The notes: generated by a model from the sequence alone, not told the origin. A DNA stretch of 40,027 bases from Acetobacter tropicalis (GCF_001580915.1 NZ_LHZQ01000195.1:1-40027); one strand, 5' to 3'; positions 15,932 to 24,830 are shown, numbered from the stretch's first letter. Program-made: numbers and translations.

Positions 15932-17963
15932 AGGCAGGTTGTGCGCTCATGGTCAGAAGGTCGTAGCGGGCCACTGTTTCCTTGTTCTGGTTAAACAGTT
16001 CTACATCCCAGCGAACCTCGCCATAATGAGGTTCACGAGCGGCATTTTTTGACTTTACAGTCAACCGTACCTGAATGGCATCTCCAGGTGACACTGGCTT
16101 AAGGAACCGAAGGGATTCCAGTCCATAATTGGCCAGAAGTGGACCGGGCGCTGGGTCCACAAACAGGCCGGCTGCAAAAGAGAGCAGCAAATAGCCATGC
16201 GCAACGCGACCGGGGAAAAACGGGTTGGCTGCTGCTGCTTTCTCATCCGTATGAGCGTAGAAAGTATCTCCCGTAAACTCAGCAAAATGCTCTATATCCT
16301 GCACTGTAATGGTGCGCGGCTGAGTATGGATGGTGTCCCCTACAGTTAGCTGGGCAAAATTGTATCGGAAGGGGTGCTCCTTGCGCAACGCTTCCTGCGC
16401 GCCAATGGTCCAGCGCCCTGTGAGCCGTGTGAGGCGTGTGGGAGAGGCTTGCAAGGCAGTGCGCTGCATATAATGGCGAATGCCCCGTATGCCGCCCAGT
16501 TCCTCTCCACCACCCGCACGGCCGGGGCCGCCATGCACCAAGGCAGGAAGGGGTGAGCCATGGCCCGTGCTTTCTTTGGCACACTCCCGGTCCAGTATAT
16601 GCAGCCTCCCGTGGAATGAAGCCAGACTTGCCACAAGCTCTGCTGCCACATTGTCATCGTATGTGCAGAGGGTTGCGACCAAGCTTCCTTCACCACGTTT
16701 TACCAGGCTGGCTGCGTCGGCCAGAGATGTGTAGGGCATGATGGTCGCAACAGGGCCAAAAGCTTCAGTATGGTGTACACTGGTGGCATCATGAGGGTTC
16801 AGATTCTGGAGCAGGACCGGGCTCATAAAAGCTCCGTTCTGATCAGATGCACCGAGTGGATTGCAGTGCTGGGGGTCCCCGAAAACAATCTCGCTTTCCT
16901 GTGCAAGAGTTGCGACGTGGCGTCGAACATCTTCACGCTGGGCGAGGCCAGCGAGGGGGCCCATTGTCACACCTTCATGTTGCGGGTCGCCCACAACAAT
17001 TCTGTCCAGCCGTGCTTTTAGTGCTGTTGTGACCTTTTCGATAATGGTCTCCGGGACCATAATTCTTCTGATAGCCGTACATTTCTGACCTGCCTTGACG
17101 GTCATTTCCTGCGTAACGGCCCGAATAAACAGATCAAACTCCGGCATATCGGGAGAAACATCAGGGCCAAGTACGGCGGCATTGAGGCTATCACGCTCTG
17201 CAATAAAGCGTACAGCGTTTGCAGAAATGACTGGGTGATTACGTAATTTTTCGGATGTTGTAATGGAACCGGTAAAAGACAGAACGTCCTGCCCTTCGAG
17301 ATGATCCAGAAGGTCGCCTGTGCGTCCACAAATAAATTGAAAAGCGCCAGGGGGAAAGATGCCGGAGTCAACAATCATTTGGGCAACAGCATGCGCAACA
17401 TAACTGGTCACTGTGGCGGGTTTTGTAATAACGGGAACGCCAGCAATAATTGCAGGCGCAAGTTTTTCAAGCATGCCCCAGCAGGGAAAATTATAGGCAT
17501 TGATGTGAACGGCTACTCCTTGTAGGGATGAAAGGATATGCGTTCCCATGAATGTGCCATTACGAGAAAGTGTTTCAACTTCTTCGGCAAGGATATACTT
17601 GTCTGGAAGGTTTTTCTTGGCCATTGACGCATAGGCAAAAAGTGTTCCTATCCCGCCGTCAATGTCAAACAGGTTATCGCGGCTGGTCGCGCCGGTGTTG
17701 AAAGAGAGATCGTAAAGCGCCTGTTTCCGTTCTGTCAGATAGAGAGCCAGTTTTTTTATCATATCTGCACGTTGATGAAAATTCAGCTTGCGGAGTGCCG
17801 GCCCGCCTTTGCTGCGCGCATGTTGCACAAGTCCTCCAAAATCCAAACCTGAACTGGATGCCTGTGCGATGATCTGCCCGTTGACAGCGCTCTGTATATC
17901 TTCAAAACCGGAAACAGCTTTATGCCATCTGTCCTGCGCGTAAGAGGCAAGTATGGGTGTCAT
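15924..17963 (-). CDS. paaZ: Bifunctional oxepin-CoA hydrolase / 3-oxo-5,6-dehydrosuberyl-CoA semialdehyde dehydrogenase PaaZ
   Basis: A 679-residue fusion enzyme. Residues 1-500 are an aldehyde dehydrogenase domain with Glu256 (FIAERDSL) and Cys295 (AGQKCTAIRR), at the same numbers as in E. coli PaaZ. Residues 530-679 are a MaoC-type hydratase domain with Asp566 and His571 (TGDTFYAHTDE) and NPFFPGRVAHGYLLLSFAAGLF. The hydratase opens the oxepin ring and the dehydrogenase oxidises the resulting aldehyde before it cyclises to a dead-end product. The ATG at 17963 is used because it aligns with the E. coli start; 19 upstream residues are open but not conserved. The gene starts 19 bases after the paaK stop. 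Confidence 0.95.
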   Translation of the reverse strand: MTPILASYAQDRWHKAVSGFEDIQSAVNGQIIAQASSSGLDFGGLVQHARSKGGPALRKLNFHQRADMIKKLALYLTERKQALYDLSFNTGATSRDNLFDIDGGIGTLFAYASMAKKNLPDKYILAEEVETLSRNGTFMGTHILSSLQGVAVHINAYNFPCWGMLEKLAPAIIAGVPVITKPATVTSYVAHAVAQMIVDSGIFPPGAFQFICGRTGDLLDHLEGQDVLSFTGSITTSEKLRNHPVISANAVRFIAERDSLNAAVLGPDVSPDMPEFDLFIRAVTQEMTVKAGQKCTAIRRIMVPETIIEKVTTALKARLDRIVVGDPQHEGVTMGPLAGLAQREDVRRHVATLAQESEIVFGDPQHCNPLGASDQNGAFMSPVLLQNLNPHDATSVHHTEAFGPVATIMPYTSLADAASLVKRGEGSLVATLCTYDDNVAAELVASLASFHGRLHILDRECAKESTGHGSPLPALVHGGPGRAGGGEELGGIRGIRHYMQRTALQASPTRLTRLTGRWTIGAQEALRKEHPFRYNFAQLTVGDTIHTQPRTITVQDIEHFAEFTGDTFYAHTDEKAAAANPFFPGRVAHGYLLLSFAAGLFVDPAPGPLLANYGLESLRFLKPVSPGDAIQVRLTVKSKNAAREPHYGEVRWDVELFNQNKETVARYDLLTMSAQPASA

Positions 17964-17982
17964 GACGATTATCCTTTTAGGT

Positions 17983-19326
17983 TCAGGCCAGAATACTGCT
18001 TGCCTTGGCGCGGTTATCAATCACGCGGGTTACCTTGCCGTTTGAGCGGGGGATCATGCCTGGTTCTTTCACGGAAACCTGCACAGAAACACCGATTGTA
18101 TTTTTGATGGTTTTTATGATTTCGCGGGAACGATGAGACGTTTCTGCCGGGTTCCATGCTTCTGGCCGGGGTTCTACATGAATGGTCATGTTATCCATGC
18201 GGCCATGATGGGTCAGTTCAATCTGAAAATGTGCGCTGCACCATTTACAGTGCAGAAGGGCCGCTTCAACCTGTGTCGGGAAAATGTTCACGCCGCGCAG
18301 AATGATCATATCATCTGAACGTGCCATTATTTTTTCTATTCGTCTTACCGCAGGAACCATGGTGCCCGGTAAAAGGCGGGTTAAGTCACGCGTGCGATAG
18401 CGCACGATAGGGAAAGCTTCCTTGGAAAGTGATGTAATGACCAACTCTCCCGGCTCTCCATCCGCGACGGGAACACCCGTTTCCGGATTAATGATCTCAG
18501 GGTAGAAATGATCCTCCCAGAAATGGAGGCCATCTTTTGTTTCTATAAACTCCTGAGCAACACCGGGGCCAACAACTTCTGAAAGTCCGTAAATATCAAC
18601 AGCATGCATATCGAATGCCTGCTCTATCTCTTCACGCATACTGTTTGTCCACGGCTCTGCACCAAAAATGCCATACTTTATGGAAGAAGCCCGAGGGTCC
18701 AAACCCTGTCGCCGGAATTCATCCAGCAGGGCCAACATGTAGGAGGGGGTGACCGTAATGATTTGCGGCTTGAAGTCCTCAATCAGTTGCACCTGCCGTT
18801 CCGTCATGCCGCCAGACATGGGAATAACGGTGCAGCCCATACGTTCAGCTCCCCAATGCATGCCGAGGCCGCCTGTAAACAACCCATAGCCATATGCATT
18901 ATGCAGTTTCATGCCGGGCCGTCCGCCTGCCGCGCGGATTGAGCGCCCGACAATGCCCGCCCACATATCCAGATCCGCATGGGTGTATCCAACAACTATG
19001 GGTTTTCCTGTGGTGCCGGAAGAACCATGAATGCGTGCAAGCCTTTCCTGTGGAACGGCGAACATTCCAAAAGGGTAGGTATCGCGTAGGTCTGCTTTGG
19101 TTGTTGTCGGGAACCGGGCCAGATCTGATAATGAACAGAGATCGTCCGGATGGACGCCCGCCGCTATGCATCGGTTACGGTATAAAGCGACATTCTCATA
19201 GGCATGGCGAAGAGACCATTTCATACGCTCAAGCTGAATGAACATCAGTTCATCACGAGATAGCGTAGCAATGTCATGTATGGCTTCTGGATGGGGGTAA
19301 GCCGGGGTGTAGACGGTGGCGTTCAT
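17983..19326 (-). CDS. paaK: Phenylacetate-CoA ligase PaaK
   Basis: A 447-residue adenylate-forming ligase that activates phenylacetate with ATP and CoA. Motifs in order: ARIHGSSGTTGKPIVVGYT (ATP P-loop), AYGYGLFTGGLGMHWGAERMGC, YGIFGAEPWTNSMR, DIYGLSEVVGPGVAQEF, ERTRDL-type YRTRDLTRLLPG, and the C-terminal GRSDDMIILRGVNIFPTQVE-type hinge (ARSDDMIILRGVNIFP). The end VKEPGMIPRSNGKVTRVID carries the C-terminal lysine. The ATG at 19326 has a GAGG six bases upstream. It is transcribed leftward ahead of paaZ and 257 bases after paaG. Confidence 0.95.
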   Translation of the reverse strand: MNATVYTPAYPHPEAIHDIATLSRDELMFIQLERMKWSLRHAYENVALYRNRCIAAGVHPDDLCSLSDLARFPTTTKADLRDTYPFGMFAVPQERLARIHGSSGTTGKPIVVGYTHADLDMWAGIVGRSIRAAGGRPGMKLHNAYGYGLFTGGLGMHWGAERMGCTVIPMSGGMTERQVQLIEDFKPQIITVTPSYMLALLDEFRRQGLDPRASSIKYGIFGAEPWTNSMREEIEQAFDMHAVDIYGLSEVVGPGVAQEFIETKDGLHFWEDHFYPEIINPETGVPVADGEPGELVITSLSKEAFPIVRYRTRDLTRLLPGTMVPAVRRIEKIMARSDDMIILRGVNIFPTQVEAALLHCKWCSAHFQIELTHHGRMDNMTIHVEPRPEAWNPAETSHRSREIIKTIKNTIGVSVQVSVKEPGMIPRSNGKVTRVIDNRAKASSILA

Positions 19327-19583
19327 CGTAACCTCATATCGCCTCTTTGCGGGGCTGTTGTTTTGGGAAGGTTCGGTTTGTAAAACGTGCGTCCTGTAGA
19401 AACAGTATCGGTTAAACGTTGTTTTTCAGGGTAGAGAAACTATTGATGAAACGAGCACTTTCTCTGAAAATGTTGAAGTTTTCTTGTGCTCCGCCTTTTT
19501 CACGAAAGGCGTAGTTCGAGGTTTTGCGCCTTCTTGCGCAAGGGAGACTGTAAAACAGGCTGTGCACTCGTAAGGCATGGCAA

Positions 19584-20372
19584 TTATCCCAAACCGCTGA
19601 AATGCGGCTTTCGCTTTTCGATGAAAGCGGCTACCCCTTCAGCATAATCATCTGTCTGCCCAGCACGGCGCATCAGGTCACGCTCAAGGTCCAACTGCTG
19701 GTCCAACGTGTTATGGGATGATGCATTGAGGGCAGACTTTATCTGTCCCAGGCCAAAAGTGGCTTGCTCAGAAAGGTGTTTTGCAAGAGCGTGCGCCTCT
19801 TCATGAAGGTTTTCATCTTCAACAGCCTTCCAGATGAGTCCCCAGTCCGCAGCAGTTTCTGCTGAGAGGGGCTCACCCAGTAAAGCAAGTCCTCGGGCAC
19901 GAGCCTCACCAACAAGGCGGGGGAGGTGGTAGGTGCCTCCAGAATCGGGAATAAGGCCAAGTTTGGCAAAGGAAAGTACAAATCGTGCTCCCTTGCCTGC
20001 AATCACAATGTCGCAAGCCAGGGCAATATTCACGCCCGCACCTGCCGCCACACCGTTGACGGCGCATACAATGGGCTTTGGCAGGGACCGAAGTTGCCGG
20101 ATGAGAGGATTATAAAATGTCTCTACAGTGTGTCCAAGATCAGGAGCCGCGGCATCTGGTGCACGAAGCCGCTCGGAAAGATCCTGGCCGGCACAAAACC
20201 CTCTTCCTGAGCCTGTAAGCAGAACGGCCCTGCATGATGGGTCTTCTCGCGCTTCTGTCAGGGCTGCCCGTAACGCTGTATGCATTTCATCGTTAAGCGA
20301 ATTGAGGCGTTCTGGCCTGTTGAGAGTGATGGAAAGCCAGCCAGGATGCCGTTCAACGAGCACTGTAGTCAT
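19584..20372 (-). CDS. paaG: Ring-1,2-epoxyphenylacetyl-CoA isomerase PaaG
   Basis: A 262-residue crotonase-fold enzyme, the same length as E. coli PaaG. It converts the ring epoxide to oxepin-CoA and later shifts a double bond in the linear chain. Conserved parts are LNRPERLNSLNDEMH, GSGRGFCAGQDLSER, PDLGHTVETFYNPLIRQLRSLPKPIVCAVNGVAAGAG, and FAKLGLIPDSGGTYHLPRLVG, where Asp replaces the hydratase Glu as in PaaG. The C-terminus LDQQLDLERDLMRRAGQTDDYAEGV is typical. The ATG at 20372 has AAGGAA seven bases upstream. It is divergent from paaJ; the shared promoter region carries operator-like motifs. Confidence 0.93.
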   Translation of the reverse strand: MTTVLVERHPGWLSITLNRPERLNSLNDEMHTALRAALTEAREDPSCRAVLLTGSGRGFCAGQDLSERLRAPDAAAPDLGHTVETFYNPLIRQLRSLPKPIVCAVNGVAAGAGVNIALACDIVIAGKGARFVLSFAKLGLIPDSGGTYHLPRLVGEARARGLALLGEPLSAETAADWGLIWKAVEDENLHEEAHALAKHLSEQATFGLGQIKSALNASSHNTLDQQLDLERDLMRRAGQTDDYAEGVAAFIEKRKPHFSGLG

Positions 20373-20442
20373 GGGATATTCCTTGTGGGTCGGTGGAGCC
20401 GATCTTGTTTTCGTTTAAGGCGGAGGATATCACGTATTAATA

Positions 20443-20462
20443 TATTGACCAACCAGACGGTT
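20443..20462 (-). promoter_or_regulatory. Candidate paa operator, copy B
   Basis: Read on the minus strand this is AACCGTCTGG followed by TTGGTCAATA, agreeing at 17 of 20 positions with copy A at 9725-9744. On the plus strand it overlaps a possible -35 box TTGACC (20445-20450) of paaJ, a position suited to repression. Confidence 0.5.
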
Positions 20463-20472
20463 TATATATTCT
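20445..20472 (+). promoter_or_regulatory. Possible paaJ promoter
   Basis: TTGACC (20445-20450) and TATTCT (20467-20472) are separated by 16 bases and resemble sigma-70-type boxes. The predicted start would fall inside the palindrome at 20472-20493. On the opposite strand TTGACA (20494-20489) is a perfect -35 for a leftward paaG promoter, though its -10 is weak. Confidence 0.35.
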
Positions 20473-20493
20473 GACAGAAGTCTACATCTGTCA
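20472..20493. promoter_or_regulatory. Palindrome TGACAGA-N8-TCTGTCA
   Basis: A perfect 7-bp inverted repeat with an 8-base centre, in the middle of the divergent paaG/paaJ promoter region. A related pair of arms with equal spacing stands at 9752-9773 near paaI/paaX. Probable operator for a dimeric regulator such as the TetR protein or PaaX. Confidence 0.5.
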
Positions 20494-20702
20494 ATAAATC
20501 AAAAAAAACGGAGGCAGCCGATGTATGATAGCTCAATATGTCAGAAAGCGTTTTTCTTTGGTGCATTTGTCCCACGCTTTACGAATCACTGCCGGGGTGA
20601 GTTCCCTGATGATAGAGACAGTCTTTCACGATCTGTTAGCCGTCTAAGCACAGCGTCGTTTTGGAATATTCTCGTAATACCCGGGCGGGCAGGAGATATT
20701 TC

Positions 20703-21911
20703 ATGAGGCATGCTTATATCTGTGATTATACGCGCACACCCATAGGTCGCTATGCAGGTATTTTGCGCGATATTCGGACGGATGACCTTGCAGCACATCC
20801 GCTGCGTGTCATGCGTGAGCGGCACACAGCGCTGGATTGGGAATGCATTGATGATGTGATTCTAGGATGCGCCAATCAGGCAGGGGAAGATAACCGTAAC
20901 ATAGCCCGTATGGCACTTTTGCTGGCTGGACTTCCAGAAAGCGTATCGGGCACCACAATCAACAGGTTATGTGGTTCCGGCCTGGATGCTGTGGGCATGG
21001 CGGCCTACCGCATTATTGCCGGAGATGCAGATCTGGTTCTGGCTGGCGGGGTGGAGAGCATGACACGCGCTCCATTTGTAACAGGCAAGGCAACGCATGC
21101 ATTTGGCCGCCATTGCGAGATGTATGATACGACCATTGGCTGGCGTTTTATCAATCCCGTTTTTCAGGCGCGGTTCGGTGTGGATTCCATGCCTGAAACG
21201 GCCGAAAATGTGGCTGAACAGTTTGGAGTTTCTCGCCAGGATCAGGATATTTTTTCTGCTCGCTCACACAAACGTGCAGCCGCGGCTCAGGCAAGCGGCT
21301 TTTTTGCACGTGAAATTTCACCCCTGCAGATCTCTGGCCCTGCAAAAGGCGAAAAAAGCTGGGTAACGGATGATGAGCATATCCGCCCCTCAACAACCCC
21401 CGAAACATTGTCCAAGCTAAGAACACCATTTCGTGATGGTGGAAGTGTGACTGCTGGCAACGCTTCTGGTGTGAATGATGGTGCAGCTATTCTTGTTCTG
21501 GCAAGTGAAGACGGAATACGCCGCCATGGCTTGCAGCCTAAAGCGCGCCTGGTTTCAGTGGCAACTGTGGGCGTGGCCCCCCGCATCATGGGGATTGCTC
21601 CGGCGCCTGCCACGGAGAAATTGCTCCATCGAAACGCTCTTTCAGTGAAAGATATCGACGTTCTGGAACTGAATGAAGCCTTTGCCGCACAGGCACTGGC
21701 TGTTTTACGTCAGCTTGGGTTGCCTGATGATGCTGATCATGTGAACCCCCATGGGGGGGCCATAGCGCTGGGGCATCCGTTGGGAATGTCGGGTGCGCGG
21801 CTGGCTATGACAGCGGTAAATGCCATGGAGCAGGGAGCGGGGCGTCGCGCTGTGGCAACCATGTGTATCGGCGTTGGGCAGGGTATTGCCGCTTTGATTG
21901 AAAAGGTTTGA
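20703..21911 (+). CDS. paaJ: 3-oxoadipyl-CoA / 3-oxo-5,6-dehydrosuberyl-CoA thiolase PaaJ
   Basis: A 402-residue thiolase. The catalytic Cys90 is in TTINRLCGSGLDAVG; His358 is in GGAIALGHPLGMSGARL and Cys388 in ATMCIGVGQGIA. The opening RTPIGRYAGILRDIRTDDLAAHPL and the closing sequence match the PcaF/PaaJ group, which cleaves 3-oxoadipyl-CoA to succinyl-CoA and acetyl-CoA and also acts one cycle earlier in the paa route. The ATG at 20703 has a CAGGAGA ribosome site; an upstream frame from 20661 is not conserved. The next gene starts five bases after the stop. Confidence 0.92.
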   Translation: MRHAYICDYTRTPIGRYAGILRDIRTDDLAAHPLRVMRERHTALDWECIDDVILGCANQAGEDNRNIARMALLLAGLPESVSGTTINRLCGSGLDAVGMAAYRIIAGDADLVLAGGVESMTRAPFVTGKATHAFGRHCEMYDTTIGWRFINPVFQARFGVDSMPETAENVAEQFGVSRQDQDIFSARSHKRAAAAQASGFFAREISPLQISGPAKGEKSWVTDDEHIRPSTTPETLSKLRTPFRDGGSVTAGNASGVNDGAAILVLASEDGIRRHGLQPKARLVSVATVGVAPRIMGIAPAPATEKLLHRNALSVKDIDVLELNEAFAAQALAVLRQLGLPDDADHVNPHGGAIALGHPLGMSGARLAMTAVNAMEQGAGRRAVATMCIGVGQGIAALIEKV

Positions 21912-21915
21912 GACA

Positions 21916-23997
21916 ATGCAGACCATATCTCAACCTGTCGTTCGTGTGTCGCGTCATGATAAAATTGCTGTCGTGACAATTGATAATCCACCCGTAAATG
22001 CTCTGTCTGATACAGTAAGAGCATCACTGGTGCAGGTGCTTCCCGAACTGGGGGAAGACCCCACCGTAGCGGCTGTGGTGTTGACAGGCCAGAACGGACA
22101 GTTTGTTGCAGGGGCAGATATTCGCGAGATGTCCAGACCACCGGCTCAACCATTTTTGCCAGAGGTTGTGGCTGCGATTGATGCAATGAAAAAACCAATT
22201 CTTGCGGCCATTGATGGTGCTGCTTTAGGGGGAGGGCTGGAGCTCGCCCTCGCATGTGATCTTCGTGTTGGCACTGAGCGTAGTCGTGTGGGGCTGCCAG
22301 AAACAAAACTGGGGGTTATTCCCGGTGCTGGCGGTACGCAACGCTTGCCTCGATTGACAGGGGTGGCAACAGCACTTGAGTTGATTGGAAGCGCAAAAAT
22401 CATTTCTGGAAAAGAGGCTTTGCATCTTGGTATTTTAGATGCGCTCATGCCAGATGACAGAATGTTAACGGACGTTATCGCTTTGGCGGAAAATACTTTC
22501 AAGCGCAGGCTGTCCGAGCATGATGTGCCATGTGCTTCGAAAACTGATGTTCAGGACGCAGAGAAGAGCACCCTTAAGCGGGCCAAGGGGGCTACGGCTG
22601 TGCTGGAAGCCGTGCGGGTGGTTAAGGCAGCCGAGACAGAGCCTTTTGCACAAGGCCTCTTCCTTGAACGAGAGGCTTTCCTGCGGTTGCGCGAAAGTGA
22701 TGAGGCAAAAGCGCTGCGTTATCTTTTCCTTGCGGAACGCGCTACAGGACGTTTGCCGGCAAGTGAAAAAGCCCAACCGCGCCATTTTTCCCGTATCGGG
22801 ATTATTGGTGGCGGAACGATGGGAGCGGGAATTGCTGTTACCACAGCGGATGCAGCATTAAACGTTGTGATTATAGAGCGTGATGCTGCTGCGGTAGCTG
22901 CATGCCAGAAACGCATTGCAAGTCTTTATGCCAAACAGATTGAAACAAAAAGAATTAGCGAAGAAGAGGCAGAAAGACGATTTAAAAAAATACAGATTTC
23001 CCATGAGTGGGACGTGTTAAAGAATGTGGATTTTGTGATCGAAGCAGCATTCGAATCCATGGAGGTAAAAGAAGATATTTTCCGCAGCCTTAATAAAGTC
23101 GTGCAGGCCCATACGGTTGTCGCAACAAATACATCTTATCTGGATCTTGACGCAATTGCCGGATGTGCCGAAAGGCCAGAGAATGTGCTGGGGCTGCATT
23201 TCTTCTCTCCTGCTCATATTATGCGTTTGGTTGAAGTTATTCGTGGTGCCAAAACAGCACCGGATGCTTTGGCAACAGCAATTGCTTTAGGACGGAAAAT
23301 ACAGAAACTTCCCGTAGTTGCCGCCGTGGGCGAAGGATTTATTGGGAATAGAATATTTTCACATTATCGTAAGCACGCAGAATATTTAATGGAAGATGGG
23401 GTGTCCCCGCAGGACATTGACCAGGCCATGCAATCTTATGGCTTTGCTATGGGACCATTTGCTGTAGCGGACCTTTCCGGGCTGGATATTGCATGGGCCA
23501 TGAGAAAGCGGCAGAGTGCAACACGCAATCCGAACGAGCGGTATGTGAAAATACCTGATATGTTTTGCGAGGCCGGGCGTCTTGGCAGAAAGACCGGTAA
23601 GGGCTGGTATTCTTATGCCTCAGCTTCACCCGAACTGGACGATGAAGCGTGTGCTCTGATTGAAGCAGGAAGAAAACAGGCGGGGAGTCGTCACGTTAAA
23701 TTGAGTGCTGAAGCTATTCAACGTCGTCTTCTTGCTGTTCTTGCAAATGAAGGGGCCAAGGTGCTGGAAAGCGGAGTTGCGTCCTCTGCGTCGGATATCG
23801 ATATTGTGTTTGTAAATGGGTATGGCTTTCCCCGTATTCAGGGCGGCCCGATGTTTGCGGCTGATAAAATGGGTTTGCCTAATGTTTTGAGGGAAGTGGA
23901 AGCTGCTGCCACTGTAGGGGGAGCAGGGTCAGAACCTTCGGCTTTACTGATCAAGCTGGCGCAATCGGGTGGCTCTTTTACTGCAGGAATAACATGA
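21916..23997 (+). CDS. Fused enoyl-CoA hydratase / 3-hydroxyacyl-CoA dehydrogenase (PaaF-PaaH functions)
   Basis: A 693-residue bifunctional enzyme. Residues 1-190 form a crotonase domain with both hydratase glutamates, Glu109 (GGGLELALACDL) and Glu129 (LPETKLGVIPGAGGTQRLP). Residues from about 293 onward form a 3-hydroxyacyl-CoA dehydrogenase domain with the NAD fold IGIIGGGTMGAGIA, the catalytic His in LGLHFFSPAHIMRLVEV, and VGEGFIGNRIFSHYRK. It resembles FadB/FadJ-type proteins. No separate paaF or paaH is seen in the window, so this fusion probably hydrates 2,3-dehydroadipyl-CoA and oxidises 3-hydroxyadipyl-CoA. A role in ordinary fatty acid oxidation remains possible. Its stop overlaps the next gene's start (ATGA). 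Confidence 0.88.
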   Translation: MQTISQPVVRVSRHDKIAVVTIDNPPVNALSDTVRASLVQVLPELGEDPTVAAVVLTGQNGQFVAGADIREMSRPPAQPFLPEVVAAIDAMKKPILAAIDGAALGGGLELALACDLRVGTERSRVGLPETKLGVIPGAGGTQRLPRLTGVATALELIGSAKIISGKEALHLGILDALMPDDRMLTDVIALAENTFKRRLSEHDVPCASKTDVQDAEKSTLKRAKGATAVLEAVRVVKAAETEPFAQGLFLEREAFLRLRESDEAKALRYLFLAERATGRLPASEKAQPRHFSRIGIIGGGTMGAGIAVTTADAALNVVIIERDAAAVAACQKRIASLYAKQIETKRISEEEAERRFKKIQISHEWDVLKNVDFVIEAAFESMEVKEDIFRSLNKVVQAHTVVATNTSYLDLDAIAGCAERPENVLGLHFFSPAHIMRLVEVIRGAKTAPDALATAIALGRKIQKLPVVAAVGEGFIGNRIFSHYRKHAEYLMEDGVSPQDIDQAMQSYGFAMGPFAVADLSGLDIAWAMRKRQSATRNPNERYVKIPDMFCEAGRLGRKTGKGWYSYASASPELDDEACALIEAGRKQAGSRHVKLSAEAIQRRLLAVLANEGAKVLESGVASSASDIDIVFVNGYGFPRIQGGPMFAADKMGLPNVLREVEAAATVGGAGSEPSALLIKLAQSGGSFTAGIT

Positions 23998-24830
23998 AAG
24001 CAGCGTTGCAGACAGATTGGCGGTTACGAGAAGAAACCCCGGTCTATGGAAAACCCATGGATGTTGTGGATGGGATCAGGCGCATTGTAGCACCTAATCC
24101 CCACTCCATGACGTATCATGGAACCAATACGTGGCTTATAACCCATGCAGCAGGCACCGCCGTCGTTGATCCAGGAACGGATGATCCTGCGCATCTGGAT
24201 GCTATCTGCGGAGTTGCCGGCACAATCAGCCATGTTATTGTCACGCACTGGCATCATGATCATTTTGACGGAGCCCGTACTCTTGCATTGCGTGCTAACG
24301 TTCCTGTTTTCAAGTTTCCGTCGGGCCCGTTAAGAGGGGATAAAGACCTTCTTAACGGGGCTGAAATTGCGGGTATGCGGGTTATCCATACGCCCGGCCA
24401 CGCAGAAGATCATATTTGTCTTGAACGGCCTGATGGAGTTTTGCTGAGCGGTGATCATGTGATGGGATGGTCAACCACCTTGGTTCCTCCGCCGCCGGAT
24501 GGTGATCTGGGTGATTATATTGAAAGCCTGGAACGCGTGCAGGCTCTTAACGCTCGGATTTTTCTGCCCGGGCACGGGCCAGAGATTCTGAAACCATATT
24601 CGTTTATTGAACAACTTTTGGAAAAAAGATATGAAAAACTGCATCAAATTGAAAATATTCTGACGCATGAGGTTCAGGAGTTTTCCAATATTTGTAATCG
24701 TGCATATCCAAAATTGAACAAAAAATTACGATTTGCGGCAGAAATGATGCTTGAAACTTACTTGCTAGAGCTAAAAAAACGCGGGAAAGCAATACAAGAA
24801 CCAACAGGTTGGAAACGAGCAGGATACTGA
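23994..24830 (+). CDS. Metallo-beta-lactamase-fold hydrolase coupled to the paa operon
   Basis: A 278-residue MBL-fold protein. The full metal site is present: His85, His87, Asp89, His90 (THWHHDHFDGA), His136 (HTPGHAEDH), Asp154 (LSGDHVMG) and His194 (LPGHGPE). It begins SMTYHGTNTWLI and has a C-terminal helical region with YPKLNKKLRFAAEMMLETYLLELKKRGKA, as in the LACTB2-like group, which includes hydrolases and nucleases. It overlaps the fused dehydrogenase gene by four bases (ATGA), so it is made together with it. The textbook paa route has no MBL enzyme. It might cleave a CoA thioester or a lactone by-product, which is inference only. Confidence 0.8.
   Translation: MKAALQTDWRLREETPVYGKPMDVVDGIRRIVAPNPHSMTYHGTNTWLITHAAGTAVVDPGTDDPAHLDAICGVAGTISHVIVTHWHHDHFDGARTLALRANVPVFKFPSGPLRGDKDLLNGAEIAGMRVIHTPGHAEDHICLERPDGVLLSGDHVMGWSTTLVPPPPDGDLGDYIESLERVQALNARIFLPGHGPEILKPYSFIEQLLEKRYEKLHQIENILTHEVQEFSNICNRAYPKLNKKLRFAAEMMLETYLLELKKRGKAIQEPTGWKRAGY

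Larger units (their letters stand above)
20373..20702. other. Divergent paaG/paaJ promoter region
   Basis: About 330 bases between the divergent genes. The regulatory part is 20441-20494, described separately. The remaining 200 bases up to paaJ hold no convincing gene; a short frame starting at 20521 is not supported. The paaJ mRNA probably has a long leader. Confidence 0.5.

Noticed and set aside
16279..16741. Several overlapping plus- and minus-strand frames inside paaZ
   Set aside because: The paaZ frame is continuous and carries all catalytic residues; the others are shadows.
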